NCBI GenBank assembly: GCA_937926875.1 | Contig: CALBAX010000059.1 | Location: 1-46,769, forward strand | Origin: an uncultured Desulfovibrio sp. | Lineage (GTDB): Bacteria; Desulfobacterota; Desulfovibrionia; Desulfovibrionales; Desulfovibrionaceae | Direction of reading: 5' to 3' | DNA: 46,769 nt | Shown: positions 17,218 through 25,653 of the stretch, piece after piece | How positions within the stretch are numbered: the first letter of the stretch is position 1 | Layout: every line of letters begins with the position of its first letter | Program-made: the position numbers and the translations under genes | The notes under the pieces: generated by a model | The model's database searches: none | What the model was told of the DNA's origin: nothing | Seen by the model: the letters and a program-made list of their open reading frames with translations, nothing else

Positions 17218-19722
17218 CTAGCCCACGGAGGCGTGCGCCTCGGCCAGGCTGGCTTCCTCCTCGCGGCCCAGGGCGCGCAGGGCCCGGGCCAGCACCTGCC
17301 AGCCTTCGGGCGTGTCGCGCAGGCCCACGCTCTTGCGGGCCAGCAGCTCGGCCATGGCCGGGTCCTCGTCGCCGTCCAGATACAGGCGGGCCAGCAGGAG
17401 CATGGCCGCGGCATCGAAAGGATTGCGCAACAGGGTATCGTGCAGCAGTTCGCGGGCCTCGCCGCCATGCCGCTGCCGGGCCGCGAGCCGGGCCAGATAG
17501 CGCCGGGCAAGGCTGGGCCGCTGTTCCCCGGCCTGCTCCGCCTGCCTGTCCTCGATGGCGGCGGCCAGCTCGTAAAAACGCCGGGCCTCGTTGCGGCGCC
17601 CGCCCTCCTCGCACAATTGCCCCAGACGCAGATGGGCATAGACATGTTCCGGGGCGTCCTTGATGCATTCCCGGTAATAGCGGGCCGCGGCACGGCGCTC
17701 GCCCAGCTGCTGGCAGACCGTGCCCAGATTGTAATGGGTCTGGGCGATGCGTTCCTGACGTTCCGGCCCGGCATCGCCCTTGTAGCGCAGGGCTTCCAGG
17801 AAATGCCGCCGGGCCTCGTGATAACGGCCCAGGGCGGCCATGCAGACGCCCAGGGAGTTGCGGGCCAGCACGTTTTCCGCGTCGGCCAGCAGGGCGAGCT
17901 TGTATTCGTCGATGGCGCCGAAGACGTCCCCCAGCGCATAGCGCCGGTCCGCGCTGATGTTCAGGGCCAGGGAGTTGCACAGGCCCGCGCGCGGCGAAGG
18001 CAGCAGCTGGGCGTATTCCAGGGCCTTGAGGGCGCAGTCGGGCATCTCGCCCTTGCGGTAATGCAGGAGGGGATAGCCGGCAAGGCCGGCCGAGACCGGC
18101 AGCCCGGCCTCTCCCAGCCGGGTGCACAGGGCCGCGTAGTGCGGCAGCAGCGCCTCGGCATTGCTGTCCGCATGGAAGAATATCAGGGCGTTGCTGCCGT
18201 ACAGCCCGGCCAGAGGCTCTGCGGCGCACAGTTCGGGGATCTGCCGCCATGCCGTGAGGCACTCGCCCAAAGCCGCTTCCTGTCGCGCGTCATGCGGGAC
18301 ATCCACCCGCGCGATGGCCAGCACGAAGCGGCCCGTGCGCTCTTTCTCCTGGGCAAAAAGATGCAAAAAATCCCCATGACCGTAGATGCCCGCGCAGGAG
18401 CCGCTCTCCAGGACGGGGACACGGGCGCGCAGTTCCTGCACGCTCCCGGCGGCGGGGGCCCCGTCTGTCTCCGTATCCGCCGCAGCCGCTCCTTCCTGCC
18501 GGGGCGTGCCGGGCGCATCGGCGGCAACGTCTTGCCCGCCCGGTGCATGGGGATGCGAAGCGGCAAGGGTGGGCACCTCCAGCAGACTGAGCCTGTCCCC
18601 GGCTTCCAGTGGCGCCGTGGCATCGGCCAGATGCACGGTCTCGGCCACGGAGTGGAATTCCCGCACCTGGAGGAGCACGACTTCGCCCTTGTACTGGTTG
18701 CCGGAGCCTTCCTGCCCCGACGGTCCCCAGACAGCGAAGCGCATGCCTTCCCGGGCCTTGGCCTGGGCCCCCAGCCCCACCCGCACCCGGCCCTGGGGCA
18801 GGGCCCGGAGCACGGTACCGCCATCCTGGAGGATGCGGGCAAAGGGCATGACGCGCGGCGCCCCGGGCTGGGAGGTCATGCGGGCCGCGAGCCGGGCGCG
18901 CTCCATGAGCATGCGGGCCTGCTCGAACATGGGCAGGCGCAGCTCGGCCCCTTCCATGTCCTGCGGATACACGGCATGACCGGCACTCAGCCGGGGACGT
19001 ATGGTCCTGCCCGTCAGGGGAGCGGGCATGGCGGCCCCGGCCATGCGGGCCAGAGCGGCTTCGGCCGTCTTCTGGCAGGCGCTGCGGCCGCTCACCGAGG
19101 GCAGCAGCAGGGCCATGCCGAAACGTCCCACGCGGGCGGCCACCACGTCCGACGGCAGCTCCTCCTGCAAGGCTTCGGCCGCGCGGCGCATGAGCTCATC
19201 GGCAAAACGGAAGCCCATGCGGCCCACGATCTCGCGTCCGTTGGAAAAATGCAGCAGCACCAGTCCCATGCACAGGCGGTGCAGGGGCGAGTTCTGCCCG
19301 TCCCCGCGGGAAGGGTCCGCGAACATCTCGCGCACCCGGGCGGCCTCGTCTTCCATGGAGCCGTACAGCACGTTCTCCGTGGCCAGACCGGTCACGGCAT
19401 CCACGCGCGTGGCCTTGACCCGGGCCAGCAGCTCCAGGCAAAGGTCAGCGATGGCGGGCAGTTGCGGCAACAGGACACGGGCATCCCTCACCTTGACGCC
19501 GTGCAGCATGAGCACGCCCAGCAGGCGCCCCTGCCGGTACAGGGGCAGGAGCAGACGGCGTTCGCGCGGCAGCAGTTCCGGCTGGCGCGGCGCATGGCTG
19601 GTGGGGAAATACAGGGCATGGTGCGAACAGTGGATGAACTTGCCCAGTTCCTGCATCAGGAGGGCGTCCATGTCCATGAGGTCCCTGCGGGTCAGATCAC
19701 AGGCGGAAGGAGCGCTATTCAT
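17218..19722 (-). CDS. Large TPR protein with two degenerate GGDEF-like domains
   Basis: 834-residue soluble protein. Residues about 15-105 look like a GAF-type sensor fold (LPLYRQGRLLGVLMLHG). Residues 106-285 follow the GGDEF fold, from DAVTGLATENVLY (normally D-x-LTGL-x-NR) to LSAGHAVYPQD and ARMLMERARLAAR, but the GGDEF loop itself reads VGRFGMALLLP (199-208), so it cannot make c-di-GMP. Residues 290-385 are beta-rich. After an acidic Ala-rich linker (390-430), residues 460-580 look like a second cyclase-type fold with LYGSNALIFF in place of the signature. TPR repeats fill 600-834. ATG 19722 has only a weak ribosome-binding site. It is divergent from the metallo-hydrolase operon. A role as c-di-GMP receptor or scaffold is inference. 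Confidence 0.78.
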   Translation of the reverse strand: MNSAPSACDLTRRDLMDMDALLMQELGKFIHCSHHALYFPTSHAPRQPELLPRERRLLLPLYRQGRLLGVLMLHGVKVRDARVLLPQLPAIADLCLELLARVKATRVDAVTGLATENVLYGSMEDEAARVREMFADPSRGDGQNSPLHRLCMGLVLLHFSNGREIVGRMGFRFADELMRRAAEALQEELPSDVVAARVGRFGMALLLPSVSGRSACQKTAEAALARMAGAAMPAPLTGRTIRPRLSAGHAVYPQDMEGAELRLPMFEQARMLMERARLAARMTSQPGAPRVMPFARILQDGGTVLRALPQGRVRVGLGAQAKAREGMRFAVWGPSGQEGSGNQYKGEVVLLQVREFHSVAETVHLADATAPLEAGDRLSLLEVPTLAASHPHAPGGQDVAADAPGTPRQEGAAAADTETDGAPAAGSVQELRARVPVLESGSCAGIYGHGDFLHLFAQEKERTGRFVLAIARVDVPHDARQEAALGECLTAWRQIPELCAAEPLAGLYGSNALIFFHADSNAEALLPHYAALCTRLGEAGLPVSAGLAGYPLLHYRKGEMPDCALKALEYAQLLPSPRAGLCNSLALNISADRRYALGDVFGAIDEYKLALLADAENVLARNSLGVCMAALGRYHEARRHFLEALRYKGDAGPERQERIAQTHYNLGTVCQQLGERRAAARYYRECIKDAPEHVYAHLRLGQLCEEGGRRNEARRFYELAAAIEDRQAEQAGEQRPSLARRYLARLAARQRHGGEARELLHDTLLRNPFDAAAMLLLARLYLDGDEDPAMAELLARKSVGLRDTPEGWQVLARALRALGREEEASLAEAHASVG

Positions 19723-19865
19723 GCCGCCAGTGTAGTTGTCCCCCCGGGTATTGTCTAGAAAAAATCAAGAAATAATGTCCGGGACATAGGGGCCCCGGCG
19801 GACTTGCCCCCCGGACCCTCCTGCGCTACCTAAAAGAAAATCCCATTCGCAAAAGGAAGGATCCC

Positions 19866-20489
19866 ATGCCGTATTCCGTCTATCCTCTGGGCCCGCTGGA
19901 GACCAACAGTTACCTCGTCTACAAGGACGGTCAGGCCGTGGTCATCGATGCCGGCGGCGACCCAGCCCCCATCCTGCACGACCTGCGCGCCAAGGGCCTG
20001 ACGCTGGCCGCCATCTGCCTCACGCACCGCCACTTCGACCACATGTACGGCGTGGCCACGCTGGTGAAAGAGACCGGTGCCCCCGTCTATTCCCCGGTCC
20101 ACGACGCCTGCCTGATCGGCACGGAATCCTCCGACGGCGGCATCTGGGGCTTCCCGCCGGTACCTGCCTTCGAGAGCCGCGACCTGCCCACGGGCCGGCA
20201 GGTCTTCGGCGGCATGGCCTGCACCGTGCTGGATACTCCCGGCCATACCCCCGGCGGCGTCTCCTATTACTTCCCGGACGAAAAGGCCGTCTTCACCGGT
20301 GATGCCCTCTTCTACCGCTCCCTGGGCCGCACGGACTTCCCCGGCGGCGATCACGACACCCTGCTGCACTCCATCCGCAAGGTGCTCTTCGCCCTGCCGG
20401 AAGAAACGGCCGTCCTGCCCGGTCACGGCCCGGCCACCAGCATCGGCAACGAACGCCGCAACAACCCCTTCTGCGGGGACTTCGTCTGA
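19866..20489 (+). CDS. MBL-fold metallo-hydrolase, glyoxalase II-like
   Basis: 207-residue metallo-beta-lactamase-fold protein. Metal ligands are visible as THRHFDH (residues about 58-64), the later GHTPGG His, TGDALF Asp and LPGHGP His. The layout matches the small YcbL/glyoxalase II-like group that hydrolyses thioesters such as S-lactoylglutathione or related substrates; the true substrate is unknown. The start ATG 19866 follows AAAAGGAAGGATCCC. It is the first gene of a three-gene operon: its stop overlaps the next start by one base (TGATG). No signal peptide. Confidence 0.88.
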   Translation: MPYSVYPLGPLETNSYLVYKDGQAVVIDAGGDPAPILHDLRAKGLTLAAICLTHRHFDHMYGVATLVKETGAPVYSPVHDACLIGTESSDGGIWGFPPVPAFESRDLPTGRQVFGGMACTVLDTPGHTPGGVSYYFPDEKAVFTGDALFYRSLGRTDFPGGDHDTLLHSIRKVLFALPEETAVLPGHGPATSIGNERRNNPFCGDFV

Positions 20490-21073
20490 TGCGCATCCTT
20501 TCCCTGCTGGGCAGTCCCCGCGCCAACGGCACCACCCATACCATGGCCCGCCTCATCGCCGGAGGGCTGTCCGGCGGCGGGACGGTGGAGGAGATCGCCC
20601 TGCAGGGAAGGCACATCCGGCCCTGCCGGGGCTGCCAGAGCTGTGCCGCCGCGCCCCATGTCTGCCCGCTGGCGCGGACGGACGATGCCGAGGCCATCTT
20701 TGCGGCCATCGCCGCCGCGGACGTGGTCCTCTGGACGTCCCCTGTCTATTTCTACGGCCTGCCCGCCCAGGCCAAGGCCCTGGTGGACCGTTCCCAGCGC
20801 ATCTGGGCGGGGGTCGAGGCAGGCCGTCCCGCAGGCAAAGGCCCCCTCGTGCTGGCGGCCCTGGCGGCGGCCCGCCCGCGCGGGGAACAGCTCTTCACCG
20901 GCAGTTTGCTGGGCCTGAAATACTTTTTTGCCAGCTTCGGCGCCCGGATGGCGGACACCCGTACCCTCCGGGGCCTGGCGTGCCCCGGGGACCTGCTTTC
21001 CCGTCCCGACCTGTGTGCCGATCTTGAGCGCTGGGGCCGGGACTGGGCCGTCCGCCTGGAGGGCCGCCCATGA
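20489..21073 (+). CDS. NAD(P)H-dependent FMN reductase / iron-sulfur flavoprotein-like oxidoreductase
   Basis: 194-residue flavodoxin-fold protein. The FMN phosphate loop is LLGSPRANGTTHTM at the N-terminus. CRGCQSC near residue 47 is the Cys-rich segment that in iron-sulfur flavoproteins binds a 4Fe-4S cluster; a further Cys follows at HVCPL. LWTSPVYFYGLPAQAKALVDR is the isoalloxazine-binding block. Such proteins transfer electrons between NAD(P)H or ferredoxin and quinones or oxidants in anaerobes. It overlaps the previous gene by one base and the next (ComF) by four, so it is translationally coupled to both. Confidence 0.87.
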   Translation: MRILSLLGSPRANGTTHTMARLIAGGLSGGGTVEEIALQGRHIRPCRGCQSCAAAPHVCPLARTDDAEAIFAAIAAADVVLWTSPVYFYGLPAQAKALVDRSQRIWAGVEAGRPAGKGPLVLAALAAARPRGEQLFTGSLLGLKYFFASFGARMADTRTLRGLACPGDLLSRPDLCADLERWGRDWAVRLEGRP

Positions 21074-21891
21074 TCCCTGCCGGGCAGGATATTGTCAGGG
21101 ATGGAGAGCCGGCCATCGCCCCGGATGCACCGCCGCGGCGTCCCTCTCCCCTGCTCCGGCTGGCCCGCCTGCTGGGATTCACCGAACACCGCTGCCCGGT
21201 CTGCGGCACGCCCGTGGACGATGGGGGAGCGTACCTCCCCGGCCCGGAAGCCGGGATGCTGGTCCATGGGCTTTGCCCCGCCTGTGCCCGGGCCCTGGCT
21301 CCTTCTCCAGGGGGACGCTGCCGGGCCTGCGGGCTGCCCCTTCCCTGGCCTGCCGCCGGACACCCGCTCCTGTGCGGAGAGTGCCTGGTGTCCCCGCCCC
21401 CCTGGCAGGGACTGGCGCTGCACGGCCAGTATCGCGGGGCCCTGCGCCAGCTCATCCTGCGTTTCAAACACGGCGGCAGACCGGCCCTGGCCTTTTTGCT
21501 GGCCGGTCTGCTGCTGGATGCCGCCGCCTGCCTGCCCCTTCCCGATGCTGTACTGAGCATCCCCCAGCACAGGGACCGCCTGCGTCAGCGCGGCTACAAC
21601 CAGGCACACGAACTGGCCGTGGCACTGGGGCTTTTGCTCACCCTTCCTGTCCGCCCCGGCCTGCTGCGACGTCCGGCGGCCACCCCCCACCAGACAGGAC
21701 TCACCGCGGCCCAGCGGCAGCGCAACGCCGCCGGGAGCTTCCGGGCTGCCGATGTCCGGGGGCTGCACCTGTGGCTGGTGGATGACATCATCACCACCGG
21801 CAGCACCCTGCGGGCCGCCAGCACGGAGCTGCTCCGTGCCGGGGCCGCGCGTGTGGACGTCCTGGCCCTGGCGCGCACGCCCCGGCCCTGA
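21070..21891 (+). CDS. ComF family phosphoribosyltransferase-like protein
   Basis: 273-residue protein with an N-terminal zinc-finger region carrying four Cys pairs (CPVCG, CPAC, CRACG, CGEC between about residues 39 and 115) and a C-terminal PRTase fold with the PRPP-binding motif LWLVDDIITTGSTL near residue 235. The central ALRQLILRFKHGG and RLRQRGYNQAHELA segments are hallmarks of ComF/GntX. The family is linked to DNA uptake in naturally competent bacteria, but it is widespread and its reaction is unknown. The ATG overlaps the upstream stop by four bases (ATGA). It ends the operon; no competence genes adjoin. Confidence 0.92.
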   Translation: MIPAGQDIVRDGEPAIAPDAPPRRPSPLLRLARLLGFTEHRCPVCGTPVDDGGAYLPGPEAGMLVHGLCPACARALAPSPGGRCRACGLPLPWPAAGHPLLCGECLVSPPPWQGLALHGQYRGALRQLILRFKHGGRPALAFLLAGLLLDAAACLPLPDAVLSIPQHRDRLRQRGYNQAHELAVALGLLLTLPVRPGLLRRPAATPHQTGLTAAQRQRNAAGSFRAADVRGLHLWLVDDIITTGSTLRAASTELLRAGAARVDVLALARTPRP

Positions 21892-21974
21892 GCCGCCCCT
21901 GGAAATGGCGCATGACAAAAATGGGGAAAATTGCTACATCTGCCCTGTATTACCCATAAAATAAGGATCGAAGC

Positions 21975-22958
21975 ATGTCACTGCCACGTGCCGCCCTGCT
22001 GAGCTGTATGCTGTCCCTGGCCGTCTCCCTGACTGGCCCTGCCCCGGCCCGCGCCGAAGTCACCCTGCTCATCCCCAGCCGTACCGTCATCGACGCTCCT
22101 GCCGAGAAAAAAGGCGCGGAAGCACAGGCGAACAAAGCTCCCGCCGCCCAAGAGGCCCGGAACAACGCCGACAACGGCAAGGAAGCCCCCGCCGAAACTG
22201 CCGCCGGTGAGGAGAACAAGGCCCAGGCTGCTGCCCAGCCTGCCCCGCCGCTCAATGCGGAGGTGGACATGCTCATCAGCCTGATGCGTCCCAGAGAGCA
22301 TGCCGCCCAGCCCATGGACATGCCCCAGCTCTTCGCCGTGCTGCGGCACGATGCCGGGACCCGTTTCGTCAACGGGACGTCCCAGCCCGAGCGCCGCGAC
22401 CTGCTGGGCGACATGGAAGAGAGCCTGTATCTGGATACCAAGGCCTGGGGCGCCAATGTGGCCATCGACCAGCCCGGCCTTTACCAGTTCATCACCGAGA
22501 CCCGCCCGCGCCTCAATGCGGAACGGCAATGCTTCGAGCAGCAGTACGTCAAGAGCATCCTGCCGGTGTGCGGCGTGGAGGACGGCTGGGAGCGTCCCGC
22601 CGGCCTGCGCCTGGAGATCCTTCCCCTGACCCGGCCCTTCGGCCTGACCGCAGGGAGCGGTTTCACGGGCAAGGCCCTGGGGCCTGACGGCCCTCTGGTC
22701 AACGCCCGTGTGTACATGGACCGCATCCGCACGGAAAAAAAGCCCGCCCCTCTGCCCTGGCAGCATGATCTGGAAGCCCGCGCCGACGCCAACGGCCAGT
22801 TCACCTTCATCCCGGGCACGCCCGGCTGGTGGTGCTGCGTGGTGGAAGTGCCCGGCCAGCCCCTCAAGGGCCCTGACGGCCAGCCCACTCCGCTGATCCT
22901 GGGGAGCGTCCTCTGGTTGTATGTGGATGCGGCGGAACAGCCCGACAAAACCCGGTAG
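21975..22958 (+). CDS. Secreted DUF4198-like protein
   Basis: 327-residue exported protein. A signal peptide (about 1-27, ending PAPARA) is followed by a low-complexity Ala/Glu/Lys linker (about 40-90) and a domain that resembles DUF4198, the periplasmic family often beside nickel/cobalt or TonB uptake genes: KAWGANVAIDQPGLYQF, PAGLRLEILPLTRPFGLTAG, SGFTGKALGPDGPLVNARV and DANGQFTFIPGTPGWW. The GxPLxNAxV-type segment followed by a DANGxFTF strand is an Ig-like carboxypeptidase-regulatory pattern. Two or three Cys could form disulfides (CFEQQ, PVCGV, WWCCVV). ATG 21975 follows AAGGAT. No metal transporter adjoins here, so a role in metal binding is only a family suggestion. Confidence 0.72.
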   Translation: MSLPRAALLSCMLSLAVSLTGPAPARAEVTLLIPSRTVIDAPAEKKGAEAQANKAPAAQEARNNADNGKEAPAETAAGEENKAQAAAQPAPPLNAEVDMLISLMRPREHAAQPMDMPQLFAVLRHDAGTRFVNGTSQPERRDLLGDMEESLYLDTKAWGANVAIDQPGLYQFITETRPRLNAERQCFEQQYVKSILPVCGVEDGWERPAGLRLEILPLTRPFGLTAGSGFTGKALGPDGPLVNARVYMDRIRTEKKPAPLPWQHDLEARADANGQFTFIPGTPGWWCCVVEVPGQPLKGPDGQPTPLILGSVLWLYVDAAEQPDKTR

Positions 22959-23045
22959 TCCGGGAAATGCACTTTTTTCAGCAGGTATTTCCCGCGATTA
23001 TCGTCGGGCAGCCCTGATCGTCCTCCCGGGAGAGCCTTGCGGGCC

Positions 23046-23073
23046 TTGCCTTTTTGCCCAAGCCAGCTATAAA
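23046..23073 (+). promoter_or_regulatory. Candidate promoter of the Tim44-like gene
   Basis: TTGCCT (23046-23051) and TATAAA (23068-23073) are spaced 16 nt apart, about 55 nt upstream of the start codon at 23128. Confidence 0.45.
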
Positions 23074-23127
23074 TACATGGTATTGAGAAAAGAAGCACAC
23101 GCATCTTTCACCCTTACGGAGACATCG

Positions 23128-24030
23128 ATGAAGATCAAAGCTATCCTGACCATGCTCATCATGCTGGGAGGCGCCTGTATGTATGCCCTGCCCGATACGG
23201 CCGATGCGGCCCGTCTGGGCGGCGGGCGCTCTTTCGGCAGCCGTCCTTCCATGTCCCAGCCTGCCCAGGCCCCCAGCGCCATGCAGCGCCAGTCCACGCA
23301 GCAGCGCCAGCAGGCGGCCCAGGCCCAGCAGCCCCAGCGCAAGGGCTTCCTTGGCGGTATGGGTGGCCTGCTCGGCGGCCTCCTGGCCGGTTCGCTCATC
23401 GGCTCCCTGCTCTTCGGCGGCGGCTTCTCCGGTGGCGGCATCATGGACATCCTGCTGCTCGGCATCCTGCTCTTCGTGGGCCTGAAGCTCTTTGCCCGTG
23501 CCCGCAGCAAGACCACCGCCGCGCCCGCCGGTGCCGGCAATGCCCCCATGGGCGGCATGGAGCCTCCCCTGCAACGCAACGATACTGCTGCCTCCGGCTG
23601 GGACACCCTGAGCAGTCAGGGGAACGCCTACAACAGCCAGCCCGAAGTGGTCATCCCCATGCCCGCCGACTTCGATGCCGAAGAATTCCTGCGTGGCGCC
23701 AAGATGGCCTACAACCGTCTCCAGGCCGCCTGGGACAGCCGTGACCTCAACGACATCGCCCAGTTCGCCAGCCCGGCCGTCATGGACGCCGTGCGCCAGC
23801 AGCTGGCCGAAGAGACCGAACCCAGCAAGACCGAGATCCTGCTGGTCAACGCCCAGCTCCTGAGCGTGGTCAACGAGGACAAGGAACAGCGCGCCCAGGT
23901 CTACTTCGACGTCCTCATGCGCGAGCGTCCCGATCAGCCCACGCCTTCCAACGTGCGCGAGATCTGGCATTTCGTCCGTGCGCTCGATGGCGGCACCTGG
24001 AAGCTGGACGGCATCCAGCAAGTAGCATAA
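23128..24030 (+). CDS. Tim44-like domain membrane protein
   Basis: 300-residue protein. A signal or anchor segment (MKIKAILTMLIMLGGACMYAL) is followed by a Ser/Gln/Pro-rich stretch (about 30-70), a Gly-rich hydrophobic hairpin (GFLGGMGGLLGGLLAGSLIG and GIMDILLLGILLFVGLKLF, about 71-130) and a C-terminal Tim44-like NTF2-fold domain (about 185-300: FLRGAKMAYNRLQAAWDSRDL, then WHFVRALDGGTWKLDGIQQV). In mitochondria this fold tethers the import motor; in bacteria the small membrane members have no assigned role. ATG 23128 follows ACGGAGAC; the upstream in-frame extension to 22921 overlaps the previous gene. It is followed by a strong terminator. Confidence 0.85.
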   Translation: MKIKAILTMLIMLGGACMYALPDTADAARLGGGRSFGSRPSMSQPAQAPSAMQRQSTQQRQQAAQAQQPQRKGFLGGMGGLLGGLLAGSLIGSLLFGGGFSGGGIMDILLLGILLFVGLKLFARARSKTTAAPAGAGNAPMGGMEPPLQRNDTAASGWDTLSSQGNAYNSQPEVVIPMPADFDAEEFLRGAKMAYNRLQAAWDSRDLNDIAQFASPAVMDAVRQQLAEETEPSKTEILLVNAQLLSVVNEDKEQRAQVYFDVLMRERPDQPTPSNVREIWHFVRALDGGTWKLDGIQQVA

Positions 24031-24061
24031 TATACGCAAAGAGGAACTGTTACTAGTCACC

Positions 24062-24089
24062 AAGGCCGGAAGTTCTTCCGGCCTTTTTT
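24062..24089 (+). terminator. Terminator of the Tim44-like gene
   Basis: A 10-bp stem AAGGCCGGAA/TTCCGGCCTT (24062-24071 and 24076-24085) with a GTTC loop runs into six T. Confidence 0.94.
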
Positions 24090-24118
24090 ATCCCCGCCCG
24101 GCGGGACAAGGAGTCCAC

Positions 24119-24514
24119 ATGGAATGTTATGTCCGCAAGCACGACAAGCTCGTGCGTTATCTCGATATGTGCATCGAAGAAGCCAGCCGTGAGTACGCCC
24201 GCGTGACCATGCCCATCACCGAGAACCACAAGAACGGCATGGGCGTGGCCCACGGCGGCGCCATCTTCTCCCTGGCCGATGTGGCTTTCGGCTGCGCGGC
24301 CAATGCCGGCAACGATTATGGCGTGGTCAGCCTGTCCACCACCATCGAGTACCTGCGCCCCGGCATGGTCAGCCCCCTCAAGGCCGAAGCCCGCCTGGTG
24401 CGCAACGGCGCCCACGTGCTCACCTACGAAGTCGATGTCTACGACGGCAGCGGCGCCCATGTGGCCAAGTGCCTGTCCACCGGCTTCCAGACCAACGTGC
24501 CCCTGCCCCACTAA
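24119..24514 (+). CDS. PaaI-family hotdog thioesterase
   Basis: 131-residue hotdog-fold protein of the PaaI/YdiI group, which hydrolyses aromatic or medium-chain acyl-CoA thioesters. The catalytic block ENHKNGMGVAHGGAIFSLADVAFG carries the conserved N-x-G-x-x-HGG pattern, and VVSLSTTIEYLRPG is the paired strand region. ATG 24119 is preceded by ACAAGGAGTCCAC. It is monocistronic between two terminators. A link to the paaK gene 13 kb away is possible in function (both handle aryl-CoA) but is not supported by position. Confidence 0.9.
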   Translation: MECYVRKHDKLVRYLDMCIEEASREYARVTMPITENHKNGMGVAHGGAIFSLADVAFGCAANAGNDYGVVSLSTTIEYLRPGMVSPLKAEARLVRNGAHVLTYEVDVYDGSGAHVAKCLSTGFQTNVPLPH

Positions 24515-24601
24515 ACGCGCACCGGGAGAGATCCGTCTTTTCCCGCGCGGCCCGTACCGGCAAGGGAACAGCCTTCCGGTAACGGCCCTTCTTCGATAGG
24601 C

Positions 24602-24635
24602 AAAAAGGGGACGGCATCATGCCGTCCCCTTTTTT
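24602..24635. terminator. Bidirectional terminator
   Basis: A long near-perfect palindrome (arms 24602-24616 and 24620-24634, ATCA-type turn) has A-run and T-run flanks that serve both the thioesterase gene (plus) and the pseudouridine synthase gene (minus). Confidence 0.94.
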
Positions 24636-24651
24636 ATGGATCCATCAGGAT

Positions 24652-25653
24652 TCAGTTCCCCTGCCGGGCCGCTGCCTCGTCTATCTCGTCCGGCATGGCC
24701 TGCGGCAGCCTGTCGGCGGGCCAGTCGGGCAGGCAGGCGAAACGCCGCCCGTCCGGCAGGACGACCCGCATGGCGTGCAGATACATGGGCGTCCCGGCGG
24801 CGCGGGCGCGGGCCCCATACTTGACATCGCCCTCGATGGGATGCCCCAGGGACGAGAGCTGCGCCCTGATCTGGTGAGTACGGCCGGTCAGCAGCCGCAC
24901 CAGCAGCAGGCTGCGCCGATCCTCCACACGCACGGGCCGGACCAGCAGCAGGGCTTCCGCCTCGCCATCGCCCGGCGCACCAGCCTGCCGGACATGCATC
25001 TGTTCCCGACCGATCCCGGCCTCCTTGCGCAGCCAGTGCCGGAACAGGCGAACCCCGGCATGGGGCCAGCGCCCCTCCACCCAGGCCAGGTATTCTTTTT
25101 TCATCCGCCGTTCACGCAGGGCCGTGGTCAGCTCGCGCAGGACAGAAAAACTGGCGGCCACCAGCAGGATGCCCGAGGTATCCTTGTCCAGACGGTGGAC
25201 AGGCGTGGGCTTGAACGGGGCATCCCCCGCCCGGGCCGCCAGCCGGCTGGACAGGCTGTCCTCATGGCCGGTGCCGGGATGCGTGGGCAGGCCCGCCGGT
25301 TTGCAGAAGACCCAGAGGTCCCCGTCCTTCTGCAGGGGATGGGGGGCCGGAGGCAGGGCCTGCGTCCGCGGGCGCGGCCCATGTCCCTGCCCCGGGGAGG
25401 TCTGGCCTCCCGTGGCCTTGCTCCTGCGGCTCATGCCCAGGGCAAAGGGAGGCAGGCGTACGCTGTCGCCCGCGGCCACCAGGCCGAACGGTTTTGCCCG
25501 CCCACCGTTGATGCGGACCTGACCCGTGCGGATCCAGCGATGCAGCAGCGACGGCGGCAGATCCAGGCGCCGTTGCAGGAACTGCAACAGCTTCTGCCCG
25601 CCTTCGCGGGGATCCACGATGACTGTATTGGGGTCGGGCGCTTCACCCATCAT
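24652..25653 (-). CDS. RNA pseudouridine synthase, RluC/RluD family
   Basis: 333-residue RluA-type pseudouridine synthase. An N-terminal S4 RNA-binding domain (about 15-70: LLQFLQRRLDLPPSLLHRWIRTGQVRING) is followed after a basic linker by the catalytic domain with the active Asp in HRLDKDTSGILLVA near residue 155. LLTGRTHQIRAQLSSLGHPIEGDVKYG is the second conserved block. RluC (positions in 23S domain II and V) is the nearest pattern, but the target cannot be read from sequence. The first codons overlap the end of the diguanylate cyclase gene by 11 nt, so the two are coupled. The central linker (about 72-105) is rich in Pro, Gly and Arg. Confidence 0.92.
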   Translation of the reverse strand: MMGEAPDPNTVIVDPREGGQKLLQFLQRRLDLPPSLLHRWIRTGQVRINGGRAKPFGLVAAGDSVRLPPFALGMSRRSKATGGQTSPGQGHGPRPRTQALPPAPHPLQKDGDLWVFCKPAGLPTHPGTGHEDSLSSRLAARAGDAPFKPTPVHRLDKDTSGILLVAASFSVLRELTTALRERRMKKEYLAWVEGRWPHAGVRLFRHWLRKEAGIGREQMHVRQAGAPGDGEAEALLLVRPVRVEDRRSLLLVRLLTGRTHQIRAQLSSLGHPIEGDVKYGARARAAGTPMYLHAMRVVLPDGRRFACLPDWPADRLPQAMPDEIDEAAARQGN

